Shown piece after piece: positions 35,954 to 49,149 of a stretch of 64,000 bases of DNA; positions within the stretch are counted from its first letter, which is position 1, and every line of letters begins with the position of its first letter. A model generated the notes under the pieces. That model was not told the DNA's origin. It saw nothing but the letters and a program-made list of their open reading frames with translations, and ran no database searches. The stretch is from Synaphobranchus kaupii (taxonomy: Eukaryota > Chordata > Actinopteri > Anguilliformes > Synaphobranchidae), in NCBI GenBank assembly GCA_029718625.1, contig CM056380.1, positions 99,676,971-99,740,970 on the forward strand, given 5' to 3'. Position numbers and translations under genes: made by a program.

Positions 35954-38195
35954 TACAGATACTCAGGTACATGTATACATCTGCATACAAACCCCATCTC
36001 AGAATTGGATGTAGACACATGCACACATATGCAAACAAAGACACTAAGCTACTAACTCCACTGCACATTGGCAGATCAATATTTGTGTTGAATGTCCATG
36101 AACAGCCATGAAATGAGCTTCCAGATTTGACTGGACCTTTATGTCTGGCTGAAAATGATATTTTCATATTATCATTTGTATATATTACATTTCTTCAAAG
36201 ACCTAAATATATAAATATTTAACTGAATGTGAACATGCTCAAGCAATGAGCTCAAGCCAAAAGTCTAATTCAGAAAATCCACAATCAGTAGCAAAAGTAT
36301 GTTTGCAGGATTGCCATTGTTATTGTTGGCTGTGCTTCACTTTCATAGTTGAGTTGTTCAACCGGAAAGTATTGGGCCTTTAAGATGTCACATAATTTCT
36401 CTTCTGTGCCGCCTTCTTCCTCAACCCCCCTCCCCCTCTCTGAAGGAGACAGAGAGAGAGATACATTCAGTCAGAAATCAAATTAATACCTTTAATTAAT
36501 TTTTAAGTTGAAATGTTTCAGGACGTTTAGTCTTTTTTTTTGTGGCTACTGAAGGAGAAAAATGGGTCTTTATTGAGTGGATTAGCGCTGTCCTTTAAAT
36601 GCATGACGCTGTCGCTTTGTGCTCTCCCTTCCCCTGCTGCATCCCATTAGCGCTCGTGAGATAAGTCGCGATTGCCAGGCCTCTGCCTTTTCTCTGCCTT
36701 TCCGTTCGTCTCTTATTCACCTTCCCGTCTGAAGGGAGGGGGGGGGGGGGGGTCGCATTTGTAACGTGACGTCGTATTTCCTTTGCTGTCCTCGATGACA
36801 CTGAAAACACATCCATCCTTTGAAGCGGCACACTATCATACCTGGAGGGCAAATAGCTGCTGTCCCAGTTCCTCTACGCCCTCGTACCATTTTTAATAAT
36901 CTCGTTTCTGCCACGGGCCCTTTTCTTTCTGCACTCAAAAATAATATTGTTCTGGTTTTTATGAAGAAAGTAATACCTGCGACATGGAAAATGGACATTT
37001 TTTTCATATCCTCGTCTATTTGAAGTTTGATGTCAGGCTTCATAAAAGCAAAGCAGTCAATTTGTTTTATACAAAATGAGAGGAACATCCGTTAATTAAT
37101 GAGCAGCCAAGGCCTGTGGTGTAAAACAGTCTGATGCTTTTTAAAGAAAATTAATTTATGAATAACAAATGAAATTGTAGTGAGCACATCGTTGATGTTG
37201 GTCTGTGCACAGGGACACCAAGTAAAGTACGGCAGTCCGCGACGCCATCAAAAGCTACAGTCGATTGCGATTCGCCCTCTGATCCAAGTCTCTCTGGAGG
37301 CACACGAGTCCTCCTATGCGTCCGCAGTTCTCGCATGGGGATGGGAGCGGGGGGTACCAACGCCATGCAGTCTTTTCATGCAACGCAGAAAGCAACCCCC
37401 CGCCTCTCAAAGACATCCAAGAGGGAGAGGACTGCTCAGTGATCTGCTTAAAGTCGTGAAGAAAATCCTTAGCTGAGCATCATGCTTGTTTTTCTCTTTT
37501 GCGGTTTCCAAAGTTGGCCAGCATTGCTTTGATGATAGCATTGCTTTTGAGAGCCTGCTGGCCTGCATATGAGCTGTTCTTTTTTTTTTTAAATGGCCTC
37601 CAAAAAATCTTTTCTATCAACTTTTGAAAATAGTTGAAAAACATTCCGAAAACGTATCCAGGCGGAACTACAGTACCACTGTGCCTCAAGCACTTCGCTT
37701 AATTTTTCATCCAGCACTTGAGCTAACTGGAAAAGCAATGCTTACGTAGTTGTGGACTCAAGGATCGCACATACATGCAGTGCATTGTTTTTACTGACAA
37801 ATGTGTGCGTTTACCAAGCGTGGGAACATAAACACATTTTCTTTAAAGTTATATTATCCTGACCTGTGTCAATAATGCAATTAGCAAAGTTTCAAGTTCG
37901 ATGAAGAGACACATTTCCTTATGTTCTGTAAATGTGTGAAATACTGAAATGCTTTGAATGAGCCTGTTTCACTCCACCACACACATTTCAATCCCTCTTT
38001 CCTGTTCCCTTTTCTCCCTATTTATTATCATTAGATTCATGAACCCCATTTCTAAGACTGATGGTTTTGTTGTTATTGTCCAACATAAGTAGGTCACCGG
38101 TTCTCTCTAAATGATGTGCTGTACAGGCCTGAATATTTTAGTTATGTCTTTGTAGAGGAAACACCTCCCATCCAAAAAATTTGCATGCATGCGCA

Positions 38196-38342
38196 CGCAC
38201 ACACACACACACGCACGCACACACACACACAATCTTTCTCCCTCTGTCTCACACAAACACACACACACACACAATCTTTCTCCCTCTGTCTCTCACACAC
38301 ACACACACACAATCTTTTTCCCTCTGTCTCACACACACAGAC

Positions 38343-38389
<47 letters not shown>

Positions 38390-38403
38390 TTTTCTCCCTC
38401 TGT

Positions 38404-38439
<36 letters not shown>

Positions 38440-38456
38440 GACACACACATACTGTG
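38196..38456. repeat. Composite (CA)n / TTTCTCCCTCTGTCTC repeat
   Basis: CA blocks alternate four times with a block close to AATCTTTCTCCCTCTGTCTC, a higher-order tandem repeat of variable unit length. Confidence 0.9.
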
Positions 38457-39301
38457 CACAGTCTCTCATCTTTTCTCTTTCATTCTATCTCTCTTTCTTC
38501 GACACACACTCTTGTTTTCTCCGTCTTTCCCTTTAAGTTTCTCTCTTGGTCTTTCCATCTTTCTTTAGATCGTTCGTTCTCCTTAGACGTGTTCGACGCG
38601 TGTCGCGGCGTCGAGAAATTGTCATGTTCCTTGTGTAACACACGAGGTGTTACAGTCATTTCTGCTCCGGCATAATTTGCTCGTTTCTGATGCTACATCT
38701 TAGCGCGCCGTTCACTTTTCAGCTACGACTCCTCTCGCCTCCCGATCATGCAAACTGGCTTCACAGTTCTCAATTTGTGTCTCTGTTTTTCTTCTGTACC
38801 CACCATGCATCTGCACATCGTTTAATCCGCCTCTCTTTAGATCATGAAAAAGGTGGCAGTCGAGTCATCCCTGTGAACACTGCCTGGTTCGTGGTAACAT
38901 TTGGGTTAGAGGTGGGTGGGGGCAGGAACAGTATCTAAGGCTTCCATTTTGTACCCTCTTGTATGGAGCTGCCTGGCTTGCTTCAAATAAACTCTACAAC
39001 ATGGCTCTTTGAAATTCTGTTAGTGCATGTTGTTATTACCATTTATATTAAGAACCCCCAGAACATATAGCTGTGTCTGAAACATGCTCTTGAAGGTGAA
39101 AGTACATTTTTATTTCTTTAGAGCGGGTTTGCGAAGTATATAAAAAAAACCTTTTTGACGTGTCTGTAAGTCACGCCCCACACCGGCGAGGGCACAGATA
39201 GAAATTGCCTCATTTGGAGGAGTACGAATGGATTTTATTCATATGCAGTGAGAAGAAAGGAAAGGAAAACAGCGTCGGTCAGGAGGAGGGAAAGAGGGGA
39301 G

Positions 39302-39377
39302 GGTGAGCGGGACCGCGTCGGAGAGGAGAGGAGGGGTGGGGTGAGCGGGAACGCGTCGGAGGGGAGGGGAGGGATGA
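39302..39377. repeat. 38-bp tandem duplication
   Basis: Two units opening GGTGAGCGGGAMCGCGTCGG lie about 38 bp apart in a G-rich stretch. Confidence 0.75.
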
Positions 39378-40309
39378 GGAATCTTTGGGAATAGAGCGGG
39401 GATTTGCTTTGGCAGCGCGGCTCGTTAATCTCCGCGCAGACATTGACGGCTGTTGTTTCAGAGGAATAAGTGGGCAAATCAATAAACGGGCTTAGTTGCT
39501 CAAACCGAACATGATGAAAAATGAAGTCGACTGCGATGCAGGTGTTCGGCCCCCCCCCCTGTGAGGACGCTTAGAATATTTGTAATAATAACGCATTAAT
39601 GTGTCACCCGTTCATATGACTAATTGCATAATACCCTCGTTTTTCCTCCCTTTAAATTTTCCCCTCCCCACACTATGGCTATAATTAGATAAAATTCACG
39701 GCTGCCTCAATGTGTAAAATATGCACATGTGTATATGTGTTTTAATTGATTGCTACACACACCCGCATGCATTTAATCTCAGGATAGAGAAACATATGAC
39801 TGTGTAATCGCACATGCCTAAGTTAATCTGAGCCCGACTTTTATTTCGTTGGCTCTTTGCAGCAATAATGTATGACTACCATGGGTTTTTACACAGACAC
39901 GCAAACAGGGCTGAATTCTTAATGAGTCATGCGAAACAGCACCAATTAAATCAGCCTGTGCATATTTAAAACAACTCACAAGCAAGGATTGTAAATCATT
40001 TAAATTGTGCAAAGGTATAAATCCAACCAGTTTCAGTTTGCATTCATTGAACCTCAGCATTTTTATGCAAGACCCACCAACCATTAACTAATCTTACCCC
40101 ATGTTCTTAAGCGCATGCTGCTTGTTTTACCTTCTGTTAAATTCACTTTGTTTGAACATTTCTAGCGGGTCAGTGTTTTGCCTGGATATGCAGTGGTCAG
40201 AAGGCAGATCTGCAGTCAAAGGGTCTAACACACCTGGGGATTAGCTTATGGTCCTGTTTTACAGTGCTTACTCTTGGAGTCCTCTCTGTGGATGACCTAG
40301 TCTATAATA

Positions 40310-40444
40310 CTGTGTATGTGTGTGTGTGTATGCGTGTGTGCGTGAGTGTGTGTATGTGCGTGAGTGTGTGTATGTGCGTGTCCGCGTCCGCACACGCATG
40401 CACGCGTATGTGTGGTTGTGTGTGTGTCAGTGTGTGTCGTGTGT

Positions 40445-40501
<57 letters not shown>

Positions 40502-40639
40502 TGTGTTCTCCCAAGTCCTTGGAAGTTTACCATATTTGGCACAAGCACACTGTTTATAGAAATAGGATATTGCATATGTGTGGTTGTGTGTGTGTGTGTG
40601 TGTGTGTCAGTGTGTGTCGTGTGTGTGTGTGCGCGTGTG

Positions 40640-40681
<42 letters not shown>

Positions 40682-40745
40682 CTCCCAAGTCCTTGGAAGT
40701 TTACCATATTTGGCACAAGCATACTGTTTATAGAAATAGGGTATT
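40310..40745. repeat. GT-rich array with a 174-bp tandem duplication
   Basis: Unique sequence starting TCTCCCAAGTCCTTGGAAGT occurs at 40507 and again at 40681. Each copy is preceded by the same GT/GTCAGTGTGTGTCGT microsatellite. The two copies are nearly identical through GTTTATAGAAATAGG. Confidence 0.9.
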
Positions 40746-41858
40746 TATTGTAATAAGCTTGGAGGAAGGGCAAACTGATTCAAGGAATTGTTATTGTTGT
40801 TGTTATTTCCCATGTTGAAGACTTGATTAAACTGTGCCCTTATGTTTGAGCATCAGCTGTGGAATATGGTCATTATTTCATGTCGTTTAAATGTGTTTGA
40901 TAGTTGAGTAGCAGGTTTGCGTGAGTGCAATCTAGTATAGATTGTCTGTGCCAAACACAATGAGTAAATTAAGCCTTAGGGACAGCTAATTGGCTAATGC
41001 AGTTAAGAGTGTTTGAATTGAGATAGATGGTCAATATGTTTATCCTTGAACACTTAGGAGAACGACAAATGATCACCCTTAGCCCCCTGTTAAAGGAACT
41101 CGGGAAACAGCTGATTAGTTTTAATTAGCAGATTGGGTGACTTCTCTTTGTACCTTTGATTTTATTGAGAGATGTTTATTGCTGTTTCACAATTGTTCAA
41201 TCGCCAGGAAAGCTGCCAGCTGCAGCTGGGTCATTATTGGTTAAAGGAAGACATATTTCTCGAAGGTGACCCCCACTAAGTTAGAGCAAGGGTTCAAACT
41301 CACAAAGCCCTGAGCAGATCGAAGGGGTTGATAGGCATTTGACAAATTTGAAAACCATTCCGGAAAGGCAGCAAGCCACCATTTTCAAAGCCCCCCCCCC
41401 CCCCCCCCCGCCCGACACACACACAGAAGATGCTGTTATGTTGTGTAGATCCAAGAGATGTGGCAGGAGTCTCTCTGTAATGGCTCTCCTCTGCTCTAAA
41501 GGAACAAGAGAAATGACAGATCCCCCAAGGCAGTGATGCATGTTTCTGTTTTAGCCGTTTTATGAGAGGAACATTAGTAAAGCGCCCAGGGTCCTCTGTT
41601 TCCCTCTCGTCTGCGGGCCCGTCTCCCTACGTTTGGTGCAGGAAGAGGTCCTGTCTAATCTCCCTACTGGGACAGACGGGCACTCCGTCGCCCTTCACAA
41701 GGTGAGGATTTATACAGAAGGCCGCCGAGCTCCTCTCCCGGCTCTCTCCCAGCGTGGGCCCCCTGACCTCCGCCTCTGGGGCCCGACTTCGCCATTCTCT
41801 GATCATGTTTTTGTAGGCATGCAGTATGTGCATTCTGTGGGGAGTGGGGCTTAGATAG

Positions 41859-41859
<1 letters not shown>

Positions 41860-41899
<40 letters not shown>
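41860..41899. repeat. (GA)n microsatellite
   Basis: About 20 GA units. Confidence 0.95.
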
Positions 41900-41903
<4 letters not shown>

Positions 41904-44539
41904 CACAGACAAAGCGAGAGAAGCTCTTAGTACAGTGCTTTATTGAAGCTGCTATATATGGTAATATCTTCTCAAATATTTACAACATATTATATACAAC
42001 TTTTTGTTGTCATTCTTTTTTATTATTGTTATTACTCTTTTTATTATTGCATGCTATTGTTACTGTTGCTGTTACCATTCATTTAAAAAACCATTCACTG
42101 TTTTTGTGTTAGTATTTCTTGCAAGCTTTTTGTTTTAAAAAATTATTTATTTGCTGTTATTTGCCTATGCAGTATGCAGTATGCAGCCGTGCCTCTGGAG
42201 TATATCTGGACCTGGCAGAGAGGCAGAGAGGGGGAGAGAGGGGGAGAGGAGGGCAAAGGCCCTCGGTAGCTGAAGTCATTCTAATGATGTCAATCGCTAA
42301 CCCTTTGCTCATATCAGGATTGAGATTTGTTGAAATGGTTCCATATCAAGGCTTTCGTGCAGGCCTTTATTTGCTCATCATTTGGAGGATGAGAATTTTG
42401 GCCCCAAACTGCCCCCCGTCAGCCCCAGGGGGAATCGCACACCGGTTTGTATGAAGTGCTGAGGGACTGTGATCAGACTTGGAGATCTGTGATAACTACG
42501 AGCGACCTGTTGTTAATAGCCCCGGCAGAGCCACGCACTCCCGGCAGGATTACTGCGTGTGCTTACAGACCTGATAGAAATCTGCTTGCTCCTGTAAGCC
42601 TATGCATATTTGTACAGGCTTTCCAAGCAACTGGGAAAGACTTGGCATTTTGACACGTGTTTGTTTTCACGCATATCAATGAGAGTCCCCAGTAAACTTG
42701 TTTTGGATTTTTGCCCCCTTTTTGTTTTACTGCAGCAGTTTACACGGAAAACTATCTTATTTGAATTTTTTATTTTTCCTCTTTTTAAAATTAAATGCCG
42801 CATTAAATGTGACATCATTCGTTTCCATAAAAAGGTACTCTGGGACTCATAAGCTTTCATAAGCGCTGTCTCTCACAAGGCCTTTTATATTAATGGACAT
42901 AACAACGACCAGATTGCACGGAGGTCAACGCGTATGGAGTTGACTGTTGAGTGAGAAAGCTCAGCCAATCCTTTCTGGTGGCCAAAAAAGACGATATTGT
43001 ATCCAAGCTACAAGGCCTCATTAAGTGAAGATAATGTATTTTGGAATGGCTGTCAATGGCACGGGCGCCTCTTTTTTTCCCCCCATGCGTCTGAATAAAT
43101 TATCGGCGCGTCTATATGTGAATGCGCAAATTATTTGCCACTTAGCATAATCTATTATCCACAGTATTGCAAGAAGCTATGATTCATCCCATTAGCCCTG
43201 AAACACCCGCCCTGACGTATTCCACAACACCTACTCGCAGCGCAGGAATAAAATGTAGCGAATGCCACGCAAATTATCACCAGAGCCGTCGCAGTGCCAG
43301 TGTTCTCTGAATAGGCCATTTTGCTTGCCTGCTGAAGAAGGAGTATAGCTACTCACCAGCAGCACAGGCCTCCGTTGCAAGTCCAGGGATCGATTTTGCA
43401 TTCCGTCCGCCGCCCCGCGGATCATTTTGCCGAATACAGATGAAGGACGTGGCACTGCCTGTCATCGCTCCTCGCCGCCGAACGCAATCTGACTAGAGAA
43501 TTGCAGCTTTTTGGTATGGAAAAGGTGTAAATATGCAAGACCTCGCGGCGTAACTTTGCCCATTTGCGAAATGACGTCTAGACCGGCCCCGCTGACGTTT
43601 TGTATGCTTCGCGCGTTTCTGCGTTCATCGCGGGGATCGTATTATTATTTTCATTAATCATTGTCAGGGAGATGCTGGAGCCTTCAATGAAAGCGTTTAG
43701 GTTCATTTTGCCCCGTTATAAATACATAAATACGCAGTATGTGATACATATTAGGAGAACACAGAAGCATTTACCACAGAAATAGATCAAAGGAGCTGCA
43801 AATAAGGCTTTATGTAAGGATTAGGGCGGTGTGGAAAATGAAACTGGGACAATATTGACAGTGTTTATCTGGAAATACGTGTTTTTTTTTCCTTTCTTTC
43901 CTTTTCTGTCTCTAGCACGTACTGTGCTGCCTTACAACTTCATATTTCTTTTGTGCATAAGCGCATAAGTAGATCTGGAAAGATTCCGCCGTGTCTAATG
44001 TTGGACGCAGCTTCTGGAATGAAAGGTGCGTGTTTGTTCGACTCAGCCACTGTCTGTGGCTCCACAGAGGATTCACATGGTTTTTGGGTAAAGGAGAGAA
44101 TACTGCGTACTCTATCTCTCCCCGATCTGAGGGGGCCTCAGTGAGCAGTGCAGGGGGCCCCGGGGGCCCCCTCAGGGTGTTTGCGTGCCGTCCTGCGTGT
44201 CTCAGGTCCCCTCACCCTGAGAGCGTTCCGGGGTGAGCGTTTGCCGCGCGACGCGGCAGAGGTGACGCGCTTTTACGCGGCGTACGTGGAGAGCAAAGTG
44301 CTTTGTCGTTGCGGTGGGCGTGAGCTGGAAGTCCCTGTGAATCAGGCATGCGAATGTCTCCATGACAACCGTTGGATGGAGAGGGACAGGTTCGCGCTAG
44401 CGAGGATCCAGAGAAACTCGCGCCGTTGCCTAACACGGTGCTTTGACCTCGCCGCCGACAATATTCAAACCGAGAAAGGCATTAGCACTGCGATCTAAAA
44501 ACACTCAATGTCAGAGGTGTAGTGAAAGGGGTTAAGCCC

Positions 44540-44700
44540 AGGGGGCAGGCAGCTCCATTCCTGGAGGGTCGCTGTGTATGTGTGGTTTTTGTTTTTTTTC
44601 TCCCACCAATTACTTTGTCTCAATTGGCTGATTAGCTGTATACACCAATGCTGGTTCACTTTAAGATTAGATTAAATGAAATGTAAATGTTTCATTTAAG
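44540..44700 (+). repeat. Probable fish dispersed repeat fragment
   Basis: Contains CTCCATTCCTGGAGGGTCGC and then CAATTGGCTGATTAGCTGTA, phrases that recur in fish interspersed repeats in my recollection. The ends are not defined. Confidence 0.45.
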
Positions 44701-44870
44701 GATGCAAAAACAGTCTTCGGTTGTCATTCATGAACTTCTCAATACATGTTGCTAAAATGTCAGGTCCCTTAAATGATTGGGCTAATTAAATAAGGTCGTC
44801 CCTTGGTCTACAAAGCAGTCAGGTCTGGTAGCGCAGCCATTTTTTTAGTAGAATACAGTACATTATTCGA

Positions 44871-44896
44871 TATGCACATGTGTAAACATGTGCATA
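44871..44896. other. Perfect 11-bp inverted repeat
   Basis: TATGCACATGT and its complement flank a 4-nt loop. No function assigned. Confidence 0.8.
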
Positions 44897-46045
44897 CATC
44901 TGTACCCTGGGTAAATAAAATTACATTACACACTTAATTTATCTTTTATTTTGTGAATATTGTATTTAAAGTATTGAAAATGGCAAGGTGTCGTCAATTT
45001 TTTCAGATCATGAAAATGTAACACATTCAGCAAGCAAGTACCTGATTTCTTAACCAATATTTTCCTGCTTAAACAAGTCCATTCTTTTTCTGGATTGTGT
45101 CTTAACAGCTCATAAGGTTTGGCTGTCTTTGTACGGACAGTGTTTAAATGGGACCTCATCCCTCTTTCTTTTCTGCTGTCTCTGGGTGCTTTCTGCACAT
45201 GGAACGGAACATTCTGGCTTTGTGATGTGTCATCTCAGTCAGTGTTCCCATTGTCATGTGGGACGTCATCTGTATTTAACCGACTGAACACGTTTTTCCA
45301 CCGTTGTTGGAATGACTGTTTGCGTTTATCTCTGTCATAACCGCTTCGTACTGTGTCGGTCTCTGAAGATACTTTCCTGGAACTGCTAGAGATATGATTT
45401 TGTCATCTTTCGTAAACAACTTTTTGTATTCTGCATGTGTATTCAGTGTCAGGTCGCCCTTCCTGTCTGGCTTGAGCTTAGTTCCTGAATAGATCACCCT
45501 GTTGCTTGCCAGGCAACGCTGTTCACACCACATGATTGAGGCATCTCCCGCACTAAACAGATCTCAAATTTCTTAATGGAATTTGGCTTGAATAAAACGC
45601 ATAGCAAGGAAGCTGTATAAGCAATTTGCTGTAACAAGCGATTCCTCCAGTCATGTGTGCTGGGATAATCGGCAGCTAAATAATGACACTACTAAACTAG
45701 TTATATTGCATTTTATGTATACAACCTAAAAATGAAGGACTAGCAAGCTTATCATTAATATCATTAATAATTGTGGGTTTTTTTGTGGGAGTCCCATCCA
45801 CAACCAATGCTGGCGTGGTCAGGATTTGATCCTGGACTGTAGGCCAGCATCAGTGTAATTATGATGAATACGTTCAGCCAGAATACATTATAAGATGACA
45901 CACAGTTAACATGCAGATAAATTTGAAGGGTAGTTTGTAGCCTGTAACATTACATACGTAAGATATTGTGTAACTAAGGACTTTTACTGAGGTACTATTT
46001 TACTTGGGCCAGCCATTGTTAAGCTTTCCCTTCTCGTCCTTACAG

Positions 46046-46141
46046 ATGCAGATCTATATGTACAACTCAGATGATTTCGACAGCGTCAACGCAGCCATTC
46101 ATGAAAACAGAACAATTGCCACGATGGCAGTGTTCTTTCAG
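46046..46141 (+). CDS. ptprg: ptprg exon: CA-like domain, third zinc-ligand strand
   Basis: The exon is 96 nt (32 codons), phase 0 at both ends, with acceptor ttacag and donor gtgaga. The product begins [13 protein letters not shown] and ends TMAVFFQ. In catalytic anhydrases this strand carries the third zinc histidine (LHLVHWN in CA2); here the aligned residue is Gln (MQIYMYN), so the zinc site is broken as in known PTPRG and PTPRZ. The stretch AIHENRTIA contains an NRT sequon that I recall as NRI in mammals. The exon is isolated between a 20-kb and a 4.9-kb intron. It is too short to stand out as an open frame; it was recognised from sequence, phase and splice sites. Confidence 0.95.
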
Positions 46142-47286
46142 GTGAGATTTCCAGTTTCATATTCCATTTCGTTTTTTTGATAATTGGGATTCTAATGAGC
46201 CCTCACATTTTCTAAATAATAGATCTGTCATCATGTTGAAAATGTTAAAAAAAACAATGGCTTCTTTTTGTGAGAAAGTTAAAAGCATTTGGGCTATTTC
46301 ATAGTGCCCCTGTGACCACGTGTGTTAAATTGCTCTGCTTGAGGCCATTAAGAGCCTTCTGTACAAGACTACTGTACTTCAATATGTAAATGAGCATTAA
46401 TCTTTCATGTGTTGATGCTTTGGTGATGATATGTAGTTATGGTGAATATATCCATTTGTAATCTTTTTTTTCTTTTTTGTGCTTTTTATGTTTTGCTGCA
46501 TTAACATCATAACCTAGGAAAAAAGTACAATCAACAGCTTCACGATACCAGACCATACCTTGGAGAAAAACAATTGTATTGTAATAGAAGTGATGGAGAA
46601 ATGTTGATATGAAGTATTCTATGTTTCTGTTTATGCTGCTTCTGTTGTCATGAATTGCTTCCCATTTTTAGCTGGTTTATAGTGCATGATTTATATGCTC
46701 GCACTCCAATTTTCAAATAAATGCGTTTTTTTTGCAGCCAATAATGCGCGAGTGATGCAGGTAAATAACACGGCACTTTATTGCTTTTGAAGCCTGCCAC
46801 GATTGTTGTCGAGCAACCAAACAGGATTAGAGGCCTAGCTTTGGAGCCTGTGTTTAGTCGTGAAGGGGTGGGGAGGGTGGGGGGGGGGGGGTTAGAGTGT
46901 CTGGATAGAGCAGAAGAAGCGAGGAAAAAGGGGGCGAAGGCCGTTAAATATGAATGAAAGCGATCGCTCTCACTTCTGCAGGCTTTGACGTAAGACCGGC
47001 TCTGGGCGGGCTCCGTGTCCTCTGCGGGCCGTCGCACAGGAGCGCGTGTCGACAGGGATTGGATCCGAGGCCGGAGGACGCGGAGCGCGGATCGATAGCG
47101 GTGCTTTCTGTCAAGTGCGGGCCGAGGGAGCGTAGAGAACAGCGGTGCCTCTGAGCAGCGGCTGTGGGACCTGCCAGATTAATGGTGGCACCGGTCTCAG
47201 TGCATACGGCCGCTCTCACACGCAGCCAGCAGTGCATACGGCCGCTCTCACACGCAGCCAGCACACGCGTTAGACACAGTATACAC

Positions 47287-47553
47287 ACGTTTCCACACTG
47301 CAAAAAGGGAATGAACATAACACATGTACACATGCTCACATATGCACAAACACATACTCACGTATACGAACACACGCGCACACAAGTACCAATGTACACA
47401 CGTGCATTGCACACACACACACACGCACGCACGCATGCACACACACACACGCACGCACACACACACACGCACTCACACACACACACGCACGCACGCACGC
47501 ACACACACACACGCACGCACACACACACACGCACTCACACACACACACGCACG

Positions 47554-47598
<45 letters not shown>

Positions 47599-47626
47599 TC
47601 ACACTCACACTCAGACAGGCACAAGC
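47287..47626. repeat. CA/CG-rich complex microsatellite
   Basis: CA repeats mixed with ACGC and CACTCA units. From about 47440 a block of the form (ACAC)nGCACGCACGC recurs. Confidence 0.9.
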
Positions 47627-47974
47627 ACCCATTGTCAGCAAAGTAACAGGATATTCGGGGTATTCACTCAGACCGGAGTTGTCTGTCACAGCCTGGCCGC
47701 CGGAGTTAAGATTGAAAGCTGATGTGTCCTCGGAGGGCCATTATCGTGAAGAAGCAACAAGTCTGGAAGGAAGGTCTTCCTGTTTGGTGATAACCTTAAA
47801 GCCGTCCTTCCCGGTCCATCTGCTCACCCGTCCTCAGCCAGCTCTCTTCCTCACCATTCCAGCCTAACAAATCGATACAGAAGACCACAACAAACAGGCT
47901 GGGTTCAAATACCAGCAACTCTTAGTATATCTGTGTTTGTTTTTGTGTTTCTGTGGGGCGTGTGTGTGTGTGTG

Positions 47975-47978
<4 letters not shown>

Positions 47979-48013
<35 letters not shown>
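47979..48013. repeat. (GA)n microsatellite
   Basis: About 17 GA units. Confidence 0.94.
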
Positions 48014-48014
<1 letters not shown>

Positions 48015-49149
48015 CAGCTGTGGGTGTGTCAGTGTTTATGTCTGTGAACATCTGCGTGGATTAATGCTGTGCATTAATTAAACCATTCATTTCAGCTGCC
48101 AAGGAACAATCTGGCCCAATACGTCCAGCGTCCTTTCAGACGCATCTCGCGTTTGGTTTTACCGGCCTCCCGTTCACTTATCGAGTGGACTGTCACAAAA
48201 TGTCCGTCATTGTTTTTCCCCCCCGTTTGTTTTACTGTTCTATTTTACTGTCAAAAGTTCACTACAGCCTCACTATGCACACTCACCTGTTTATTCTTTG
48301 TAAAAAAGGTATTCTCAGAGTCACTTAAATAAAAGCGCAAGAGGTACACATGTATGACGAGTATGTCATTGAATTACTTACGTCGTGCTGAAGTATTAAG
48401 AACTCGTTCATTTTCAAATGTATTTCTGCCTTTTGTACTGGAGTACAGTACACATTTTCATAATAAGGGCAGGCCTGTTGTGTTTGCCTGTGCCTTTCTG
48501 CTTTGTATTTAGTCCACCAAAAGCACATTCTTTAGTTTAATTGCTGTGTGCTAAAGTAATTACAACTGCTATTTTCAATGTGCAAACATGGTGATTTGTA
48601 AATACCATAAATACACGTCCAGGGAGGAGATGGCTATTCTTCAGCTTCCAGGCAGGCTGAAATGGGACACAGGTGCATCGACGGCAAGCGGGGGGAGACA
48701 CGCGACGGGATCTACGGCCCTAAATACTAAGGATACTAAATGCATCATGTTTACGGGAATTACAGCTACGCTGTGCAATGGACTTTGTTTCTTTTAGGAC
48801 ACAATTTGATTTAGTGGACCGTTGTTACAATGCTTCAGTTAATTAGTTAAAATATTCTTTCCCCTCCGGGGGAAAGCCAGAGAACGGAGAGGGGGAGAGA
48901 GGTTAATTGAACGTGGAATGATAAGTAGGTTGGTTTTCAGCGTTTCTTCTCCGGTTCTGGATGTCGGCTCTTTTGGGGACTGGCGATGGTGACCGTCGGC
49001 ACGCTATCAATTGGAAAGGCCGAGCGGGTGACCCCGGTCCCCGTCGAGGTTTGCCGGAGACGGGCTTTAAGAGGCAAACATTAATAATGAAACTGTAATT
49101 CCCCGGGCACAGGCATCATCCTGAAGCAGGCAGATCTGGCACAGAGCTG

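Larger units (their letters stand above)
26017..46045 (+). other. ptprg: ptprg intron (20029 bp)
   Basis: Phase 0 GT-AG intron, the longest complete one in the window. Besides the repeats and patches listed separately it has C/G runs at 29742-29756, 36738-36752 and 41391-41409, and GC-rich tracts at about 43200-43640 and 44100-44460. No additional exon or antisense gene was recognised. Confidence 0.9.

Noticed and set aside
44148..44498. 116-codon + strand frame in GC-rich intron
   Set aside because: No family match and no splice context; probably chance.
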